Position numbers and translations under genes: made by a program. Shown one piece after another: positions 21,604 to 34,600 of a stretch of 64,000 nucleotides of DNA (the stretch's first letter is position 1; every line of letters begins with the position of its first letter). The DNA is from Aedes albopictus. Its lineage: Eukaryota; Arthropoda; Insecta; Diptera; Culicidae. Under the pieces are notes generated by a model that saw only the letters and a list, made by a program, of their open reading frames with translations, was not told the DNA's origin and did no database searches. The DNA lies in the NCBI RefSeq assembly GCF_035046485.1, contig NC_085138.1:328286129-328350128 (forward strand), written 5' to 3'.

Positions 21604-23010
21604 GTGACCGGTGATGGATCATTCGAAATGGAGTTTCCAGCGGCTAGAACTTCGAACTTCGAAGTCTGGAAGGTTCGTGCCAGGCAGTTTTTGACCAGAG
21701 AGGGACTCTGGTCAATGGTGAACGACGTGCCTCCGCCGGAAGAATTGAGAACGACAGAATGGGCTACGAAGAACGAGCTTGCGTTGCAAACAATTGGCTA
21801 CCTGGTGGAAGATTCGCAACTGAGGATTATCCAAGATGCTGGAACTACAAGAGACGCGTGGAAAATGTTACGGGACTATTTTGTCTAGGATTTTTCCGTG
21901 AACAAAGTGTCCTTTGTTGCTAAACTTGCTAAAATGGAGCTTGCGGAAGGAGGAGACATGCGCCAGCACCTGATGGAATTGGACACTCTGTTCGGGCGAA
22001 TTGAAAACGTTGGATGCCACTTGGATGAAGACGTGAAGGGCGCATTCATGCTTGCAAGTGTTCCGAATTCGTACGAAAATGTGGTCACAGCGATTCAAGG
22101 TCGAATGGAGGTGTTCCGGATCAATTTTGTGAAGACCAAGCTATTGGAGGAGTATAAACGACGGCGCGACAAGGATAACGGAGAGGAGCAAAAATCTGTG
22201 TTGGCAAAGAATGTACGGAAGCATCATAGCGAGCTCGATCAAAAACGACTTTGTCTTGCGTGTGGAAGTCCCCACCATTTGATGCGGAATTGCGAAACGT
22301 TTTTTTTTATCTGTATTTACGAGATTTTTAGCCCTTGGTTAGTTCATCTCGGGACCCATGCTTTACTTCCCTTCCGAAGGAAGAACTCACTATTTTGAGA
22401 GTTTGTCGGGAGTGGGATTCGATCCCAGGTCCTCGGTGTGATAAATAGTCAAGTGTTCTAACCATCACACCAGGTCCGCTCCACATTTAGCGAAACGTTG
22501 AGAAAAGTACGGGAAAAGTCTGCAGTATCACATGAACCCCGACGAAACTTGACATCTGCCAAATCTGCTATGGAGGATTCGGGTAGGCACATGTGCTTCG
22601 CTGCCATGCAGGAATCAACGAACGAAACAAGGTATTTGGATTCTGGCGCTTCCGAACACATGCCAGGCAATGCGGTAAATCTGGACTGGAGCGAAAAGGT
22701 GGAGCAACAAAAGGTTATCCTGGCTGACGGTGAAGACTTTACTTTACTTAGTATTGTTTTCGAAGCGCAAGGTCACAAAGGATCTGGATGCAAGGGACGA
22801 TACAGGTAGTACGGTTCAGATAAGATTGGAAAGAGTTTTAGTTGTAAAAGGGCTATCAGTTAACCTAGTTTCTGTACAAGCGATCACGCGCAAGGGATTT
22901 GAAGTACGCTTCAATAGCAATGATTGTCGAATTTTAAAAAATGATCAAACGGTCGTTACTGGGATTAGAGATGGACAGTTTTATCGCTTGACAAATACAA
23001 ACCAGTGAAA
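21604..23010 (+). pseudogene. Copia-type retrotransposon gag-protease remnant
   Basis: Gag: FEVWKVRARQFLTREGLWSM, a stop at 21886, then VNKVSFVAKLAKMELAEGGD, MRQHLMELDTLFGRIE and the zinc knuckle CLACGSPHHLMRNC (CX2CX4HX4C, intact). The SINE at 22302-22489 interrupts it. Then YLDSGASEHMPGN (aspartic protease, D-S-G-A-S), a frameshift near 22770, and LVVKGLSVNLVSVQAITRKG. Integrase, RT and RNase H are absent. GGAGGAGTATTG near 23070 looks like a polypurine tract running into a 3' LTR start, which would mean an internally deleted element. Confidence 0.75.
22302..22489 (-). mobile_element. tRNA-derived SINE inside the Copia gag
   Basis: Minus strand: A box TGGTGTGATGGTTAGAAC, B box GGGATCGAATCCC, body GGGTCCCGAGATGAACTAAC, end AATACAGATAAAAAAAA. 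Perfect 10-bp target duplication GCGAAACGTT at 22292-22301 and 22490-22499. Confidence 0.88.
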
Positions 23011-23074
23011 GAACAGTAGAGTTAGGAGTATTTATTCAGGAGGAGTCTGTTCCTTTGCTACCGTTTCTCGAGGA

Positions 23075-23440
23075 GGAGTATTGATATGTAATGATTTATA
23101 ACAAGAAACGGCAGCACTGATGGTCACGATGTTTTGTTTTAAAAAAAATTTCAATCTAGTACGTTTGTTGATGTCAAAGGTTGAAGATGTAAATAAGGGT
23201 GCTATTACACTCTTTGCCCAGAAGCCAATTTGACCACTTTTGACAGATAAGTTTTGGCTGGTTGTTTGTCTCTGTTTGTCCCGTTTTTCGAGAGTGACAA
23301 TGGATATTGTAAAAATCAAAATGTAATAGTTAGTTTTAATAATTAAAATTTTAGTTGTAAAAATTTTATCAATGTACCAAATAAACATGAATATTTTTGT
23401 TTCAAACGAACAAAATTTATCTCCATGAATGGTTGCTGTG
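23075..23440 (+). mobile_element. Possible 3' LTR or flank of the Copia-type element
   Basis: Begins TGATATGTAATG directly after the purine-rich GAGGAGGAGTAT. Contains ACCAAATAAACATGAATA, a possible polyadenylation region. I see no second copy upstream of gag at 21.4-21.6 kb, so LTR status is unproven. Confidence 0.35.
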
Positions 23441-23447
23441 ACAGCCG

Positions 23448-23791
23448 CACGCTATGTCTGAACCAGCAGATTATAAAAATTGAATGTACATCGGATTTTT
23501 TTCCGCAGAACATCAGTATTCAACCTATATTTTCATTTGCAGAAGGTTTGAAAATATTCTATCGGTGAAAATTTTTCCATACATTTTGTATGGGAGAGAA
23601 ATTGGCCGAAAACAAGTATTTCATGCAAATTTGTATGAAAAACAGCTAAAAAGATGAAAAAATCAAAATTTCCCCGATGAAATATTTTAAAAGTTTCTGC
23701 ATATGATAATATAGCATGAATTCTGATATTCTGTGGAAAGAAACCCGATGTACATTCAATTTTTATAATCTTCTAGTTCAGACATAGCGTG
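23448..23791. mobile_element. 344-bp MITE, ~48-bp TIR, 5-bp flanking repeat
   Basis: CACGCTATGTCTGAAC at the left is inverted as GTTCAGACATAGCGTG at the right, and the pairing continues through AGATTATAAAAATTGAATGT and ACATCGG. AGCCG flanks both sides (23443-23447, 23792-23796). Confidence 0.72.
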
Positions 23792-24329
23792 AGCCGATTA
23801 CCATGGAACACCCAAATGACTTCGAATTGGCTGATGGAAAAATTCATTTAAGGTGAAAGTAATAATCCCCCGAAGCTTTTACAAGAAATTTCATTAAGTA
23901 ATCCAGCAGAATTCCGGAATTTCAACATGAGATATACGGTAAACTGCAGGAGTTCCTCCAGTAATTCTTTCAGCAAAATTCCATTACGAAGTTTAAACAT
24001 TTTTCACAGAATTCTCAGGATGCAGAATTTATGCTAAAACCTCCTTAAATCTCCGCAGATTATGGCCGGCCGAAATCAGAAACGGCAGGTTTTGCAGCAC
24101 GGAAAGTGCTTGTAAATTGATCTCATAAATAATTCGCAGTTGTTATTAGAGTTTGTCTTATTCACATTTGTCTTTGAATTTGTCTTCATTTTCGCATAAT
24201 ACGCCTGCTGTTTTTGGTGATACTGCTGCTGGATGTCCGGAACATGCAAATGGAAGTCAACAATTCCGTCTTTGGAGTACCGGAATTCATACAATTTGGG
24301 GAGTCTGTTCCTGTACATTGTTGTGGTGC

Positions 24330-24660
24330 GATAATGTTGACCAAATGTATCCTTTGGAGTTAACCCTTCCGCTAACAATACCCAAATTCTCGTGACACCT
24401 AGGTCTGAGAGGACGTGGAGGTCTTTACATACCTTTCTTAGGTGTCCAACTATATAATCTTACTTTCGCATCCCTCAGCTGTCGCGAAGACGTGGCCAGG
24501 ACAGCACTCGGCTGTTGGAGGATTGCGTCAATCTTGTATTAGAATCAGATATTAGCCCCAACTCTCTGTGGCTTGCTAACGGACTGTCAACAGCGGTTTG
24601 TGACTGTACCACCTACGAATTTATGCAACTTGCTTGATGCTAATGCCAATGCTAAACCTC
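24330..24660 (+). repeat. Dispersed repeat, copy 1 (ends in GCTAAT microsatellite)
   Basis: CCAAATGTATCCTTTGGAGT, TTAGGTGTCCAACTA, GGCCAGGACAGCACTCGGCT, ATCAGATATTAGCCCCAACT and ACTGTACCACCTACGAATTT are shared, in order, with 47965-48290. Both end in GATGCTAATGC-like units, as some retroposon tails do. No coding part. Confidence 0.6.
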
Positions 24661-24978
24661 ACCCAACATCCCCGCAGTATTTGAACATCAATTACAAAAA
24701 CAAACTTGTTTCAAATGATAGCATTTGCGCAAAATGGTTATGTGATATTCATTTAATAGAAGTAAGATTTGTTTCCTAACCTTTAGTTACATATATTTGT
24801 AATGTGTAAAAGCAATGTATATCAAAACTTTCCCTAACAGTTACATAATACATGTAGGCTGATTAATGATAAGAATGTAAGAGAACGATACAAAACTTAC
24901 AACAAGTGTGACCTTCATTGAAACAGTCTTCAATTCTTATTTGTCATTTTTTAGTTGATTCGGGCTGATCACGAATTA

Positions 24979-25001
24979 TATTTATTATTATTATTATTAT
25001 T
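24979..25001 (+). repeat. (ATT)n microsatellite
   Basis: Roughly seven ATT units just downstream of the transporter gene. Confidence 0.8.
24981..24986 (-). promoter_or_regulatory. Candidate poly(A) signal AATAAA for the transporter
   Basis: The first AATAAA I see on the minus strand downstream of the stop at 25459, implying a 3' UTR of about 0.47 kb. It overlaps an (ATT)n microsatellite (24979-25001), so chance is a real possibility. Confidence 0.25.
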
Positions 25002-25458
25002 GTTCAGAAATCTTCGTGAAACCATTTGTACAATTGGAAAGAGCACAATAAGGATCTGCTGAATCCTATCTTATACTGTACAGGCCCCGTTGAGGGTTTA
25101 GGAAAACGTCGATTACACTATTTAGAACATACACTGTGTGCAGATTTGAGCCATGAAGTCGAATAGTACCTTTAGTATGTAGAGAGTAAGAGATTCTAGG
25201 CTTAAGGCTTAACGTGAATTGATTTTTGTAAAAAGTTATTGGGCTTATTTACACCTTACATTCGATATGTAGAGCGAATCGTACCTTCAAGGCACTATTG
25301 ACCTATTATTTCGTTAACTATTGTCGTGCGGTGGATTTTTATGCTTACTGATAATAATTGATGTAGCTCAAATGTGCGTCCCATTAAATCACGAGCCTTG
25401 ACTCGTAACGAGCAGTCTATTTACAGCGCAGTTAAGGTGCATCGGGTCTCCTCTCGAT

Positions 25459-25695
25459 TTAGTCATTCTTTTCTGTGTTGGGCATACAGAGGAAAAGTTT
25501 CGCACAAACAGTGTTGATGCGTTGCGATGTTTGGGCCAGCCATTCCAAGGGTTTGTGAATAGTAATGTAGTAAACCGGGATGCCCAGTACGATTATTACC
25601 GATCCGATGGCAACTTCCGTTGGAGATTCGAATACGGAGAAAATAACCAAAAACCCGGCCGTGAGGAGGAAGATAATGGGTATGATCAATGAAAC
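25459..25695 (-). CDS. Transporter exon 7 and stop (residues 429-506)
   Basis: 237 nt from acceptor TTTCAG to TAA. Encodes the last two membrane helices ([18 protein letters not shown] and [17 protein letters not shown]) and a cytosolic tail with the family-typical [14 protein letters not shown] segment. Confidence 0.91.
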   Translation of the reverse strand, partial: VSLIIPIIFLLTAGFLVIFSVFESPTEVAIGSVIIVLGIPVYYITIHKPLEWLAQTSQRINTVCAKLFLCMPNTEKND

Positions 25696-28600
25696 CTGAA
25701 ATAAAAAGAGATGATGGAGATTAGCGATAAAAATAATTATCATTTACGAAAGCATTGAATTTCACTTGAACATTTTAGAAAAACTTTATCTATGTTTCAT
25801 TTTTTGTACTTTAGACTTTTATATTCGAAGTTTTATTCCTTTGTGTCTTTTTTTCTCTGTTCAATGTTCGTTATCATTTTCCAATGATTTTTTAGGTTGC
25901 TTTATTTTTATTTTTACTCATTTTTTCTGTTTTTCTATTGCTATCTTTCCTTGAGTTGTCCCTACTTATTATCATTATCCCTACTTTTAATACTTCTTTG
26001 GAATTTTCTCTTTGTGATGCTTTATTATTAAATAATAATTACATAATTGACCTTAGAAAACATTGAATCTACATACCTTGATGGGTCGCTTGGCCTCTGG
26101 AAGTTTCTTTCGAAGCCTTAATAGTCCAGCTACGGAAATGAAAATGAATAGAATTTCAACGTAGCTTACGTAGTTGATTATCGAGAAGACATCCCGAATG
26201 AATAGTAACAGCAAAGTAAGTAGACACTGCAAAGTTAACGAAAAATATTAGCTTATGAAAAATTTAGCCCATCCAGGTGAAAGTTACCAAGAATATCAAC
26301 GAAGGAATCGGGGTAAGACAGTTGACATTGATGAGCGAAATCGCCGCCGGCAGATGTCCGTTGCGAGCCCCCACAAAGAACAATCGAGATGAGGCGAAGA
26401 TTGCACCGTTAAGTGAGCCAAACGTCGAACAAGCAACGAACAGTGGCATTACCCACGCCATGAATCCAAGCATTTTGTCCGCAAACGTGACCTAGAATTA
26501 ATTTAATTGAATTTGTTACCATGAGATGTAATTCAAATGAACAAATAAAGTTTAGTTCCTTACCGCGACTGCCTGGGACGAAAGCATCTCATCTGGAGGA
26601 AGAACTGCGAAGTATGCAACATTGGTGATCACATAGATGATTGTTACAGCTGGCATACTGATACAGATTGCACGAGGTAGGTTTCTAAAATAAAACGAAG
26701 TATGTAAACATTTCAAATCATCATTATGCTCCGCATCCAACTCACCGGTAAGGATCTTTCAGTTCTTCCGTTACAAAATTTAAATAGTTCCACCCAGAGT
26801 ACGAAAACAGCCCATTGTAGAAAGCAAGCGCAATGAATCCCGGTTGAATCTTCGAGTTCTCAAAGGGATTCTCCAGCAGTTCAGTGTTCCCACTGAACAG
26901 ATACCATGCACCGGCAGCAACGATCACCAACAGTGCTCCAACCTTCATTCCAGTGAACGTTTCCGTCACCCGGGTCACCCATTTCACGTTGTAGCAGTTG
27001 ATGGCCGTAAGAAGACCTGCCCCAAAAAAAAGACGCAAAATTCCAATTTTCGTAATGAATTCAAATGAGGGGACCGTCCAGCCCCATAAATAATTGCAAC
27101 CTACAGGTGATGAGAGCAGCAAGCAATCGGACCGACTCGTACGGTGGCTCGCACGTTGGCCACAGAGGCTGCAGCAGGTACTGGGCAAACGTAATGGCAG
27201 TGATGGCGTTGCCGGCCGGGACCAGGATCAACAGCGCTACCCACAGATACAGGAACGCTGGCAGTGGGCCGAACGCCTCGCCGATGTACGCATAATCACC
27301 GCCTGATTTGGGTATCATGGTACCTAAGAGGAAGCGAGGAAAGGAAAAAGAAAAAAAATGCATTTTTTTTGTATCTGTTATGAGTGCATGCATGCAATTA
27401 TGTAGATTATTCAAGAAACCGGTCGGATGCTGCGCTACATTTGGGAAGTGTAATGGTCTTGCATTCGATGGTTGCATTTTAAATCATGATGTCATTTTTA
27501 GGTTGCAAGGAATGTACGTTGATGGGATGATGGCGCTTTCTGAAGTGCACTATTCAGAAAGCGCGTCCATCCTACCAACGAGCAGTTGATTTATATTATG
27601 TTTGAGAGTTATAAATCTGTAGAAATGGTAGATTTTGACCTAAAAAAACGGTACAATGTCACCAAGTGAGTAAGGCTGGTGTAGCGTTAGCTCATGAGAG
27701 TGGAACACCAGCACCAGCTCGACCTTCGAGAAAGGAAGTAGTCATCAGTTAAACATAGGTGCTATCCATAAGCTATGTAGTTTCGTTTTTGTTCAGCTCC
27801 GACTCAGGCTTTAGGAAAAAAAAAGGTCCAAGGACAGAAGGTCGAAGGACAGAAAGTCGAAAGGACAAACGGTCGAAAGACAAAACGTCGAATGCCAAAA
27901 CGTTGAATGACGAAAGATCGGAAGGACTCAATATCAAAGAGAGTAAGAATTGGTTTTCTTTATGACCATAACAAAGTGGCGGTGGATGGCACAAATTTCC
28001 CAAATGGAGGAGAACGTGCCTCTGGAGCCGACCTACTGAAGTGGCGGTGGTCAGAGCACGTTTATAGGGGAGCGCAAAGGTGGATGCATGGGCGTTTCTG
28101 GGGTCCCAGGGAGTTTCATGAGGATACCAGGAGATCACAGATGCGTCCTACAGTGTTTCAGGGAATACCAGGAAGTTTCAGGGATGCTTCATGGGGTCTT
28201 AGAGGCACTTAAAGGGCTCTCAGAGGGCTCCATTGGAGTTCCAGTTAGTCACAGGGTTGTTTTAAGGAGTGCAAAGAGGTTTCAGGATATACCAAGAGAA
28301 CTCAGGAATGTTTCAGGGGGTATCAGGGGCGTTTATGGGGGCTTCAGTGGGTCCCAGCAGAGAACAGACATCCAAGTCCAGTTCCGAAACTGTGTAAGGA
28401 ATTTAACCGCCATTTGAAATCGGTAACACAAGTGGCAATACCGTGGCGCAGCAATCGGTTAATTTCTCATACTAATTTAATTCATCACTTAAAATGTTTC
28501 AATTCACCACTGACTGTGGCAATATAGTGTTTGGCGGCGTTAGTGTTTTCATCGTGTATTGGTTTGCAACCTTACTCAAGTGAAGATTCATATCCTTACA

Positions 28601-31600
28601 CAACTATCTGAATGAAATTTGTTCTAGCCTGCATGTCTGTTCTCTGTGGTTCCAGGGCGCCTCAGGGGCGCCTAAAGGAATCTCAGGGGGTTTCATAGGA
28701 TACTAGGTGCGGTCTCAGAGGTGCTTCAGGGGGTCTCAGGGGCGTTCCAGGAAGTCTCAGGGGCCCCTTAAAGGAGTCTCAGAGCTGCAGTGTTTTGGAG
28801 CTATAGTGATGAATGAGCCACTCAGCAGTTTTTCTTCCCTTCTGTTGGTTATGTTTCATCTACCAGGCGCTACTTTATTACCAATCGAGTTGCATGCTTG
28901 ACGAAGGAATACAAAGAAGATACTCCGATATACGAAAGCTGCGGGGCTGCGGCGAGAAGCGGGCATCACTAAGTGTAACACTTTCTGATGCTCTCTCATC
29001 GTTATCTTGGTATATGTGAATATGTGAATATACGTTATTTTTATCATTATTTATCGCATTTTTGCTCTAAAAACGTAATGTACCATTTAATGTAATCGTA
29101 TCAATGCTGTTGCACGTTGCGTTACCAAAAAAAAATCAAGAGCTATAGCGGGAAAGAAAAAGAGTAGCACTTTGAGAAGCGTTCCACTTAGTAACTCGCG
29201 ATTAAATTCTAAACACTAGGTCCCAGTTAAGAGCTGAGCATATACCACTCAGTAACTCGCAATAAATTCCAAACACTGAAGAGACGAACCAGCCAAGGGC
29301 TGAATGTCTCTATAATAAATATAAATCAATCGATCAAATCAAACACTGGGTCCCAGTGAAATTCCATTGAAGATCGTTTCAACTCTCTTTCGGGAACCCA
29401 AGGAATTCCAGGTTGAACCTGGAGTTCTCAGGGACGTTTCAGGGGATGCCAATAGAATAGAAAAAAGAGAGTCTTAGGGGCGTTTCAGGGGGTTCTAAGG
29501 GGTTTCAAGTTTGTACCAGGAGGTAGCAGGGGGAATTTCAGGAAATAACATAGGCGTTTCATGGAGTTCATGGAGTTTTCGGGTGGTCCTTATGGTGCCT
29601 GCTGGCTTTAGGAGTTTCGGTGTGATTCCAAGAGGCCTCTGGAGTGCTTCATGGAGTCTCAGGGGGTTCCAGGGGAGTTCCAGATGGCCTAAGGGACATT
29701 TTAAGAGGTCTCAGAGGCGTTTCAGGGGAGATCTCAGTAGGTTTCAATGGGTTATTGGGGGTCTTAGGAACGCTTTAGACTAGAGGATCTCATATGCATT
29801 CCGTCTCAGGAGGGGTTCAGTGGGTCTCAGGGGTGTTTCTGGATGCCCTAGGCGGGTTCAGGGGAGTTCCTGAGGATCTCAAGGGGATTCAGAGGGCCCA
29901 CAAAGAGTTTCAGAGGGTTTCAAGGGCATTTCAGTAGGTAGAGGGACCCCCGGGGATTTCAGGGGGTTCCAGAGGGTCTCAGTGGCGCTTCATGTGATCT
30001 CAGAGGCGCTTCATGTGATCTCTGGGTCGTTCCAGGGGGTCTCAGGGGCGCTAGGTCGAATGCCATTATGGTTTTTCCTTTCCGTAAACAAACAAGCGAC
30101 CCTCAACTACTTGGAGAGCGCTTTGCATCAGGTCGAAAAGGGTGCTGATACTGCTGATGCATATACCAACCAACAATGTCAGATAGTCGTCAGCAAAATC
30201 ATAAATAGTAAAACCGCTATTATTGAGTTGCCTCAAAAGCGTATCTGCTGCGAGATTCCACAAAAGCTGCGACAAGACTCCCCCTTGGGTGCATCCACAA
30301 GCACTCAATTTCCTAATCGCTGCTAGACGCAATACCGAGAAGAGATGTCGGTTTTTGACCATTTGGTGAGAATTCAACAGGACATAAATGGAGATATACC
30401 ATGACCCTGTGTGGCTTACAATATGTCAAAGGCACCCTCGATATCTAAGAAAATATCCAAGCAGGATTGCTTTTGAGCGAATGCCTTCTCGATATCATAA
30501 ACAACCTTGTGTTTAAGAGTCATAGTGACCTTACCAGATTGTTAGGCATGTTGGTTCACATGAAGAGGCATGTTTGCAAGATGAACATCACGGATGTGAT
30601 GATCCACAATGCATACATACATACATGTATTTGTTCTACATCATACGCGCCAACTTGTGACGTAGTTGGGGGGGCAAGGCCTCTCAAAATCAACGAAATT
30701 CGTAAAATTTCGACGCAGTTCATCTAGTTTAGGCATATTTACGTGAAAACTAGTGTATTGAGCTAAAAAAAGTTGAATTTTGTCCAATTTTGGAGAGCTT
30801 CACCCCCCCAACTACGTCACAAGTTGGCGCCTATGTTCTACATCAATAAGACAAGACATATTCAACAATAGTACGCCACAATACTCGGTTTGTGGCTGCC
30901 GCTCTCCATCCTCGGTCGCGGCCAATGCTCGCCAAGTCACGCTCCACCTGGTCCGCCCATCGTGCTCTCTGCGCTCCACGCCTTCTTGTGCCAACCGGAT
31001 CAGTTGCAAACACCAGCTTTGCAGGGTTGTTGTCCGGCATTCTTGCAATATGCCCTGCCCACCGTATCCTTCCGGCTTTGGCCACCTTCTGGATGCTGGG
31101 TTCGCCGTAAAGTGCAGCAAGCTCGTGGTTCATCCTTTTCCGCCACATACCGTTCTCCTGCACACCGCCGAAGATCGTTCTTAGCACGCGTCGCTCGAAA
31201 ACTCCGAGTGCTTGTAGTCCTCCTCGAGCATGGTTCATGTCTCGTGCCCGTAGAGGATCACCGGTCTTATTAGCGTTTTGTACATGGTGTATTTGGTGCG
31301 TGGGTGAATCTTTTTCGACCGCAGTATCTTCTGGAGACCGTAGTAGGCCCGACTTCCGCTGATGATGCGCTCCCGAATTTCACGGCTCACGTTGTTGTCA
31401 GCCGTCAGTAAGGATCTGAGGTAGACGAATTCCTCCACTACCTCGAAAGTATCCCCGTCTGTCGTAACATTACTACCCACACGGATCCGGTCGTGTTCGG
31501 TTCCGCTTACCAGCATGTACTTAGTTTTTGAGGCATTCACCACCAGTCCGACCTTTGCTGCTTTGCGTTTCAGGCGGGTATACAGCTTTGTCACCGTTCC

Positions 31601-34600
31601 AAATATTCTAGCGATAATGTCCATGTCGTCCGCAAAGCACACAAATTGGCCGGATTTTGTGAAAATCGTTCCCCGGCTGTTGAGCCCGGCTCGTCGCATC
31701 ACACCCTGCAGAGCGATGTTGAAGAGTAGGCATGAGAGTCCGTCACCTTGTCGCAGCCCCCGGTGAGATTCTAATGAACTGGATAGTTCACCCGAAACCC
31801 TTACGCAGTTTTGCACACCGTCTATCGTTGCTTTAATCAGTCTAGTCAGCTTCCCAGGACAGCCGTTTTCGTCCATGATTCTCCATAGCTCTGCGCGGTC
31901 GATACTGTCGTATGCCGCCTTGAAGTCGATGAACAGGTGATGCGTTAAGACCTGGTATTCACGGCATTTCTGGAGGATTTGCCGTACGGTAAAGATCTGG
32001 TCCGTTGTCGACCGGCCGTCGATGAAACCGGCTTGATAACTTTTCACGAACTCATTCGTTTTAGGTGACAGACGACGGAAGATGATCTGGGATAGCACTT
32101 TGTAGGCAGCATTCAAAATCGCCCTGAGGTTCTCACATTCCAAATGGTCACCTTTCTTGTGAATGGGGCAAATTACCCCTTCCTTCCACTCCTCCGGTAG
32201 CTATTCGGTTTCCCAGATCCTGACTTGCAGACAGGTGGCCAACTTTTCTGGGCCCATTTTGATGAGTTCAGCTGCGATACCATCCTTACCAGCTGCTTTG
32301 TTGGTTTTGAGCTGGTGAATGGCATCCTGAACTTCCCTCAGCGTGGGAGTTGGTTCATTTCCGTCCTCCACTGCACTGGCGTCGTCGTTTCTTCCGTTGC
32401 CGTGGGCTCCCGTGCCTACGTTCTGCACGTCGTTCAGGTGATGGTCGAAGAGCTGCTTCCACCTTTCGATCACCTCACGTTCGTCCGTCAAGAGGCCTCC
32501 GTCTTTAGCCCTGCATATTTCGGCTCGCGGCACGAAGCCGTTGAGGGATGCGTTGAGCTTCTGATAGAACTTCCGTGTTTCTCGGGAACGGCACAGCAGT
32601 TCCATTTCTTCACATTCCGCTTCTTTCAGGTGGCGCTTTTTCTCCCGAAAGAGGCGGGTCTGCTTCTGTTTATAACGTTCCACGTTCTGGCGAGTCCCTT
32701 GCTGCAGCATTACCGCCCTCGTTGCGTTCTTCTCCTCCAAAACCTCTCCAAAACCTCTGCACTCCTCGTCGAACCATTCGTTCCGTCGATTCCGTCCCAC
32801 GTACCCGATGGTGCTCTCGTCTGCGTCGTTGATGGCTGCTTTCACTGTACTCCAGCAGTCCTCTAGAGGGGCCTCATCGAGCTCGCCCTCGTCTGGCAAC
32901 GCGGCTTCGAGATCCACAATGCGTTCTAAGTATTTTAGAATAAAAAGGTCAAACTCTTTGCTTCTTCATACGACGCACGACCCACTTTTGAAATACACTT
33001 TCTAGTAATATCTCAGCAAGATTTAGGAATATACCCTGTAGCAAAACTGCAAACAAGTTGTTTTTTTTTAAATTTGTTTGAAATAATCAAATCCTTTCTG
33101 AAGCAAAATAGGTTAAATCTCATCTGCTCTGGAGATTTGAAACGAGCAAAGCTATTTAGTGCCCATTCAATCGATTCTATAGTTACAATACTCCGTACCG
33201 AAGCCAGAAAATCATAGCTTCAAGAAAAGACATCAGGTTCATTCGAAGAAGTAATATCCATATATCCGGGGAAGTGTGTATGCTGAATAAGCATTCCAGA
33301 ACTTCCTCATCAGAGAAAGTGAAATCGCCATTTGGCAAACGAAGTTTGTTCACTCAGGAGTCCTTAGATTTCCCAAGGTTCTTGTTTAACCGACTAACTT
33401 TACTCAAACTGGACACATTTTTACAAAGGTAATTGTGGAAATGACCGACTAATTGGCAAACTTATCCCTCTATGATTGGCTTTTCGGTCCGAAGAGCTTC
33501 CCTGTAGGCCTTGCGAGCCGATCTGAAAGCATCTGAACCAGCCAAACGTCGTCTGTTCCAACTATTTCTACATTGTTTCCTAAGCTTCGCCAAATCATAG
33601 TTCCACCAAGGTATTTCTAGACCTTCTAGACCTGCAGTAAAGATATGCCAGTTGGTTGACCGTTGATTCCTGAAACGCAATGTTTGCGAAGTAACACATT
33701 CAAGTGTTCAAAAAAGAGCATTAGCATCATTACATGCATCTGTAGGAGATGGTTCATCATGCGATAAGTAAACCAAATGAAAGAAGTATTGCCTGCTGAG
33801 GTTTCCAACAGCTTCAACAATAGTGACAGCACATACATCTCTAATGGTTAATTCAAAGACCAATTTTAGCAACAAATGCGATGTTGACAAGCACACATGC
33901 TCGAGGCATGGCACGCGGGTTTGCCATTTCAATTTTACTGAACGTAACAAACACAAGATTCACAAGGTTTCCTAGATAGAAATTGTCCTTACGAAAGTGA
34001 GGTTCTTGGACTAAGTGGACATTCGGGGAGGAGGGTGGGGTTAGCGAAATGTCCATTATTGTCGATTGGGAAAAGTATCTCTCTCAGAACTAACAATATC
34101 AAGAGTTTGATTTACGAATTTCTGAACGAACATAATCAGAAAAATATACTATTTGTAAGTAAACGTAATTGGATTCAACTATCAACACGTAGATTTTGGT
34201 TTGCGTATATAGTTTAAAAAAAAAAACAAATATATATAAGATAAGCAAATTATTTGGTTTGTTTACTTTGCCAGACGAATCAAAAATATTTATTTATGAT
34301 AGGCACTCAATGACATGTTTATAACAGAACTTATGATTATACCCTAGAGAAGGGTGTTTCAAACAAACATGAACATAAACATTCTCAGAGTCAAAACATC
34401 AACAAAAAAATAAAATTCAGGTGCATGTGATAAAAAAATGCGCAGCATTCATTATCAGTTATGCAAGAGCGTCTAGAGTTTTTTGTTGATGAGTGATAAT
34501 AACAAAATAGTATTTGTAATGGAGACGAATGGAACTGTCATTAGGGCTTCGCCGAACGATAAGTTGTGGTTGAACTGAAGTATGTATGCAAAGATCCTCA

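Noticed and set aside
26277..27306. Plus-strand open frames at 26.3-27.3 kb
   Set aside because: Antisense to transporter exons 2-5.
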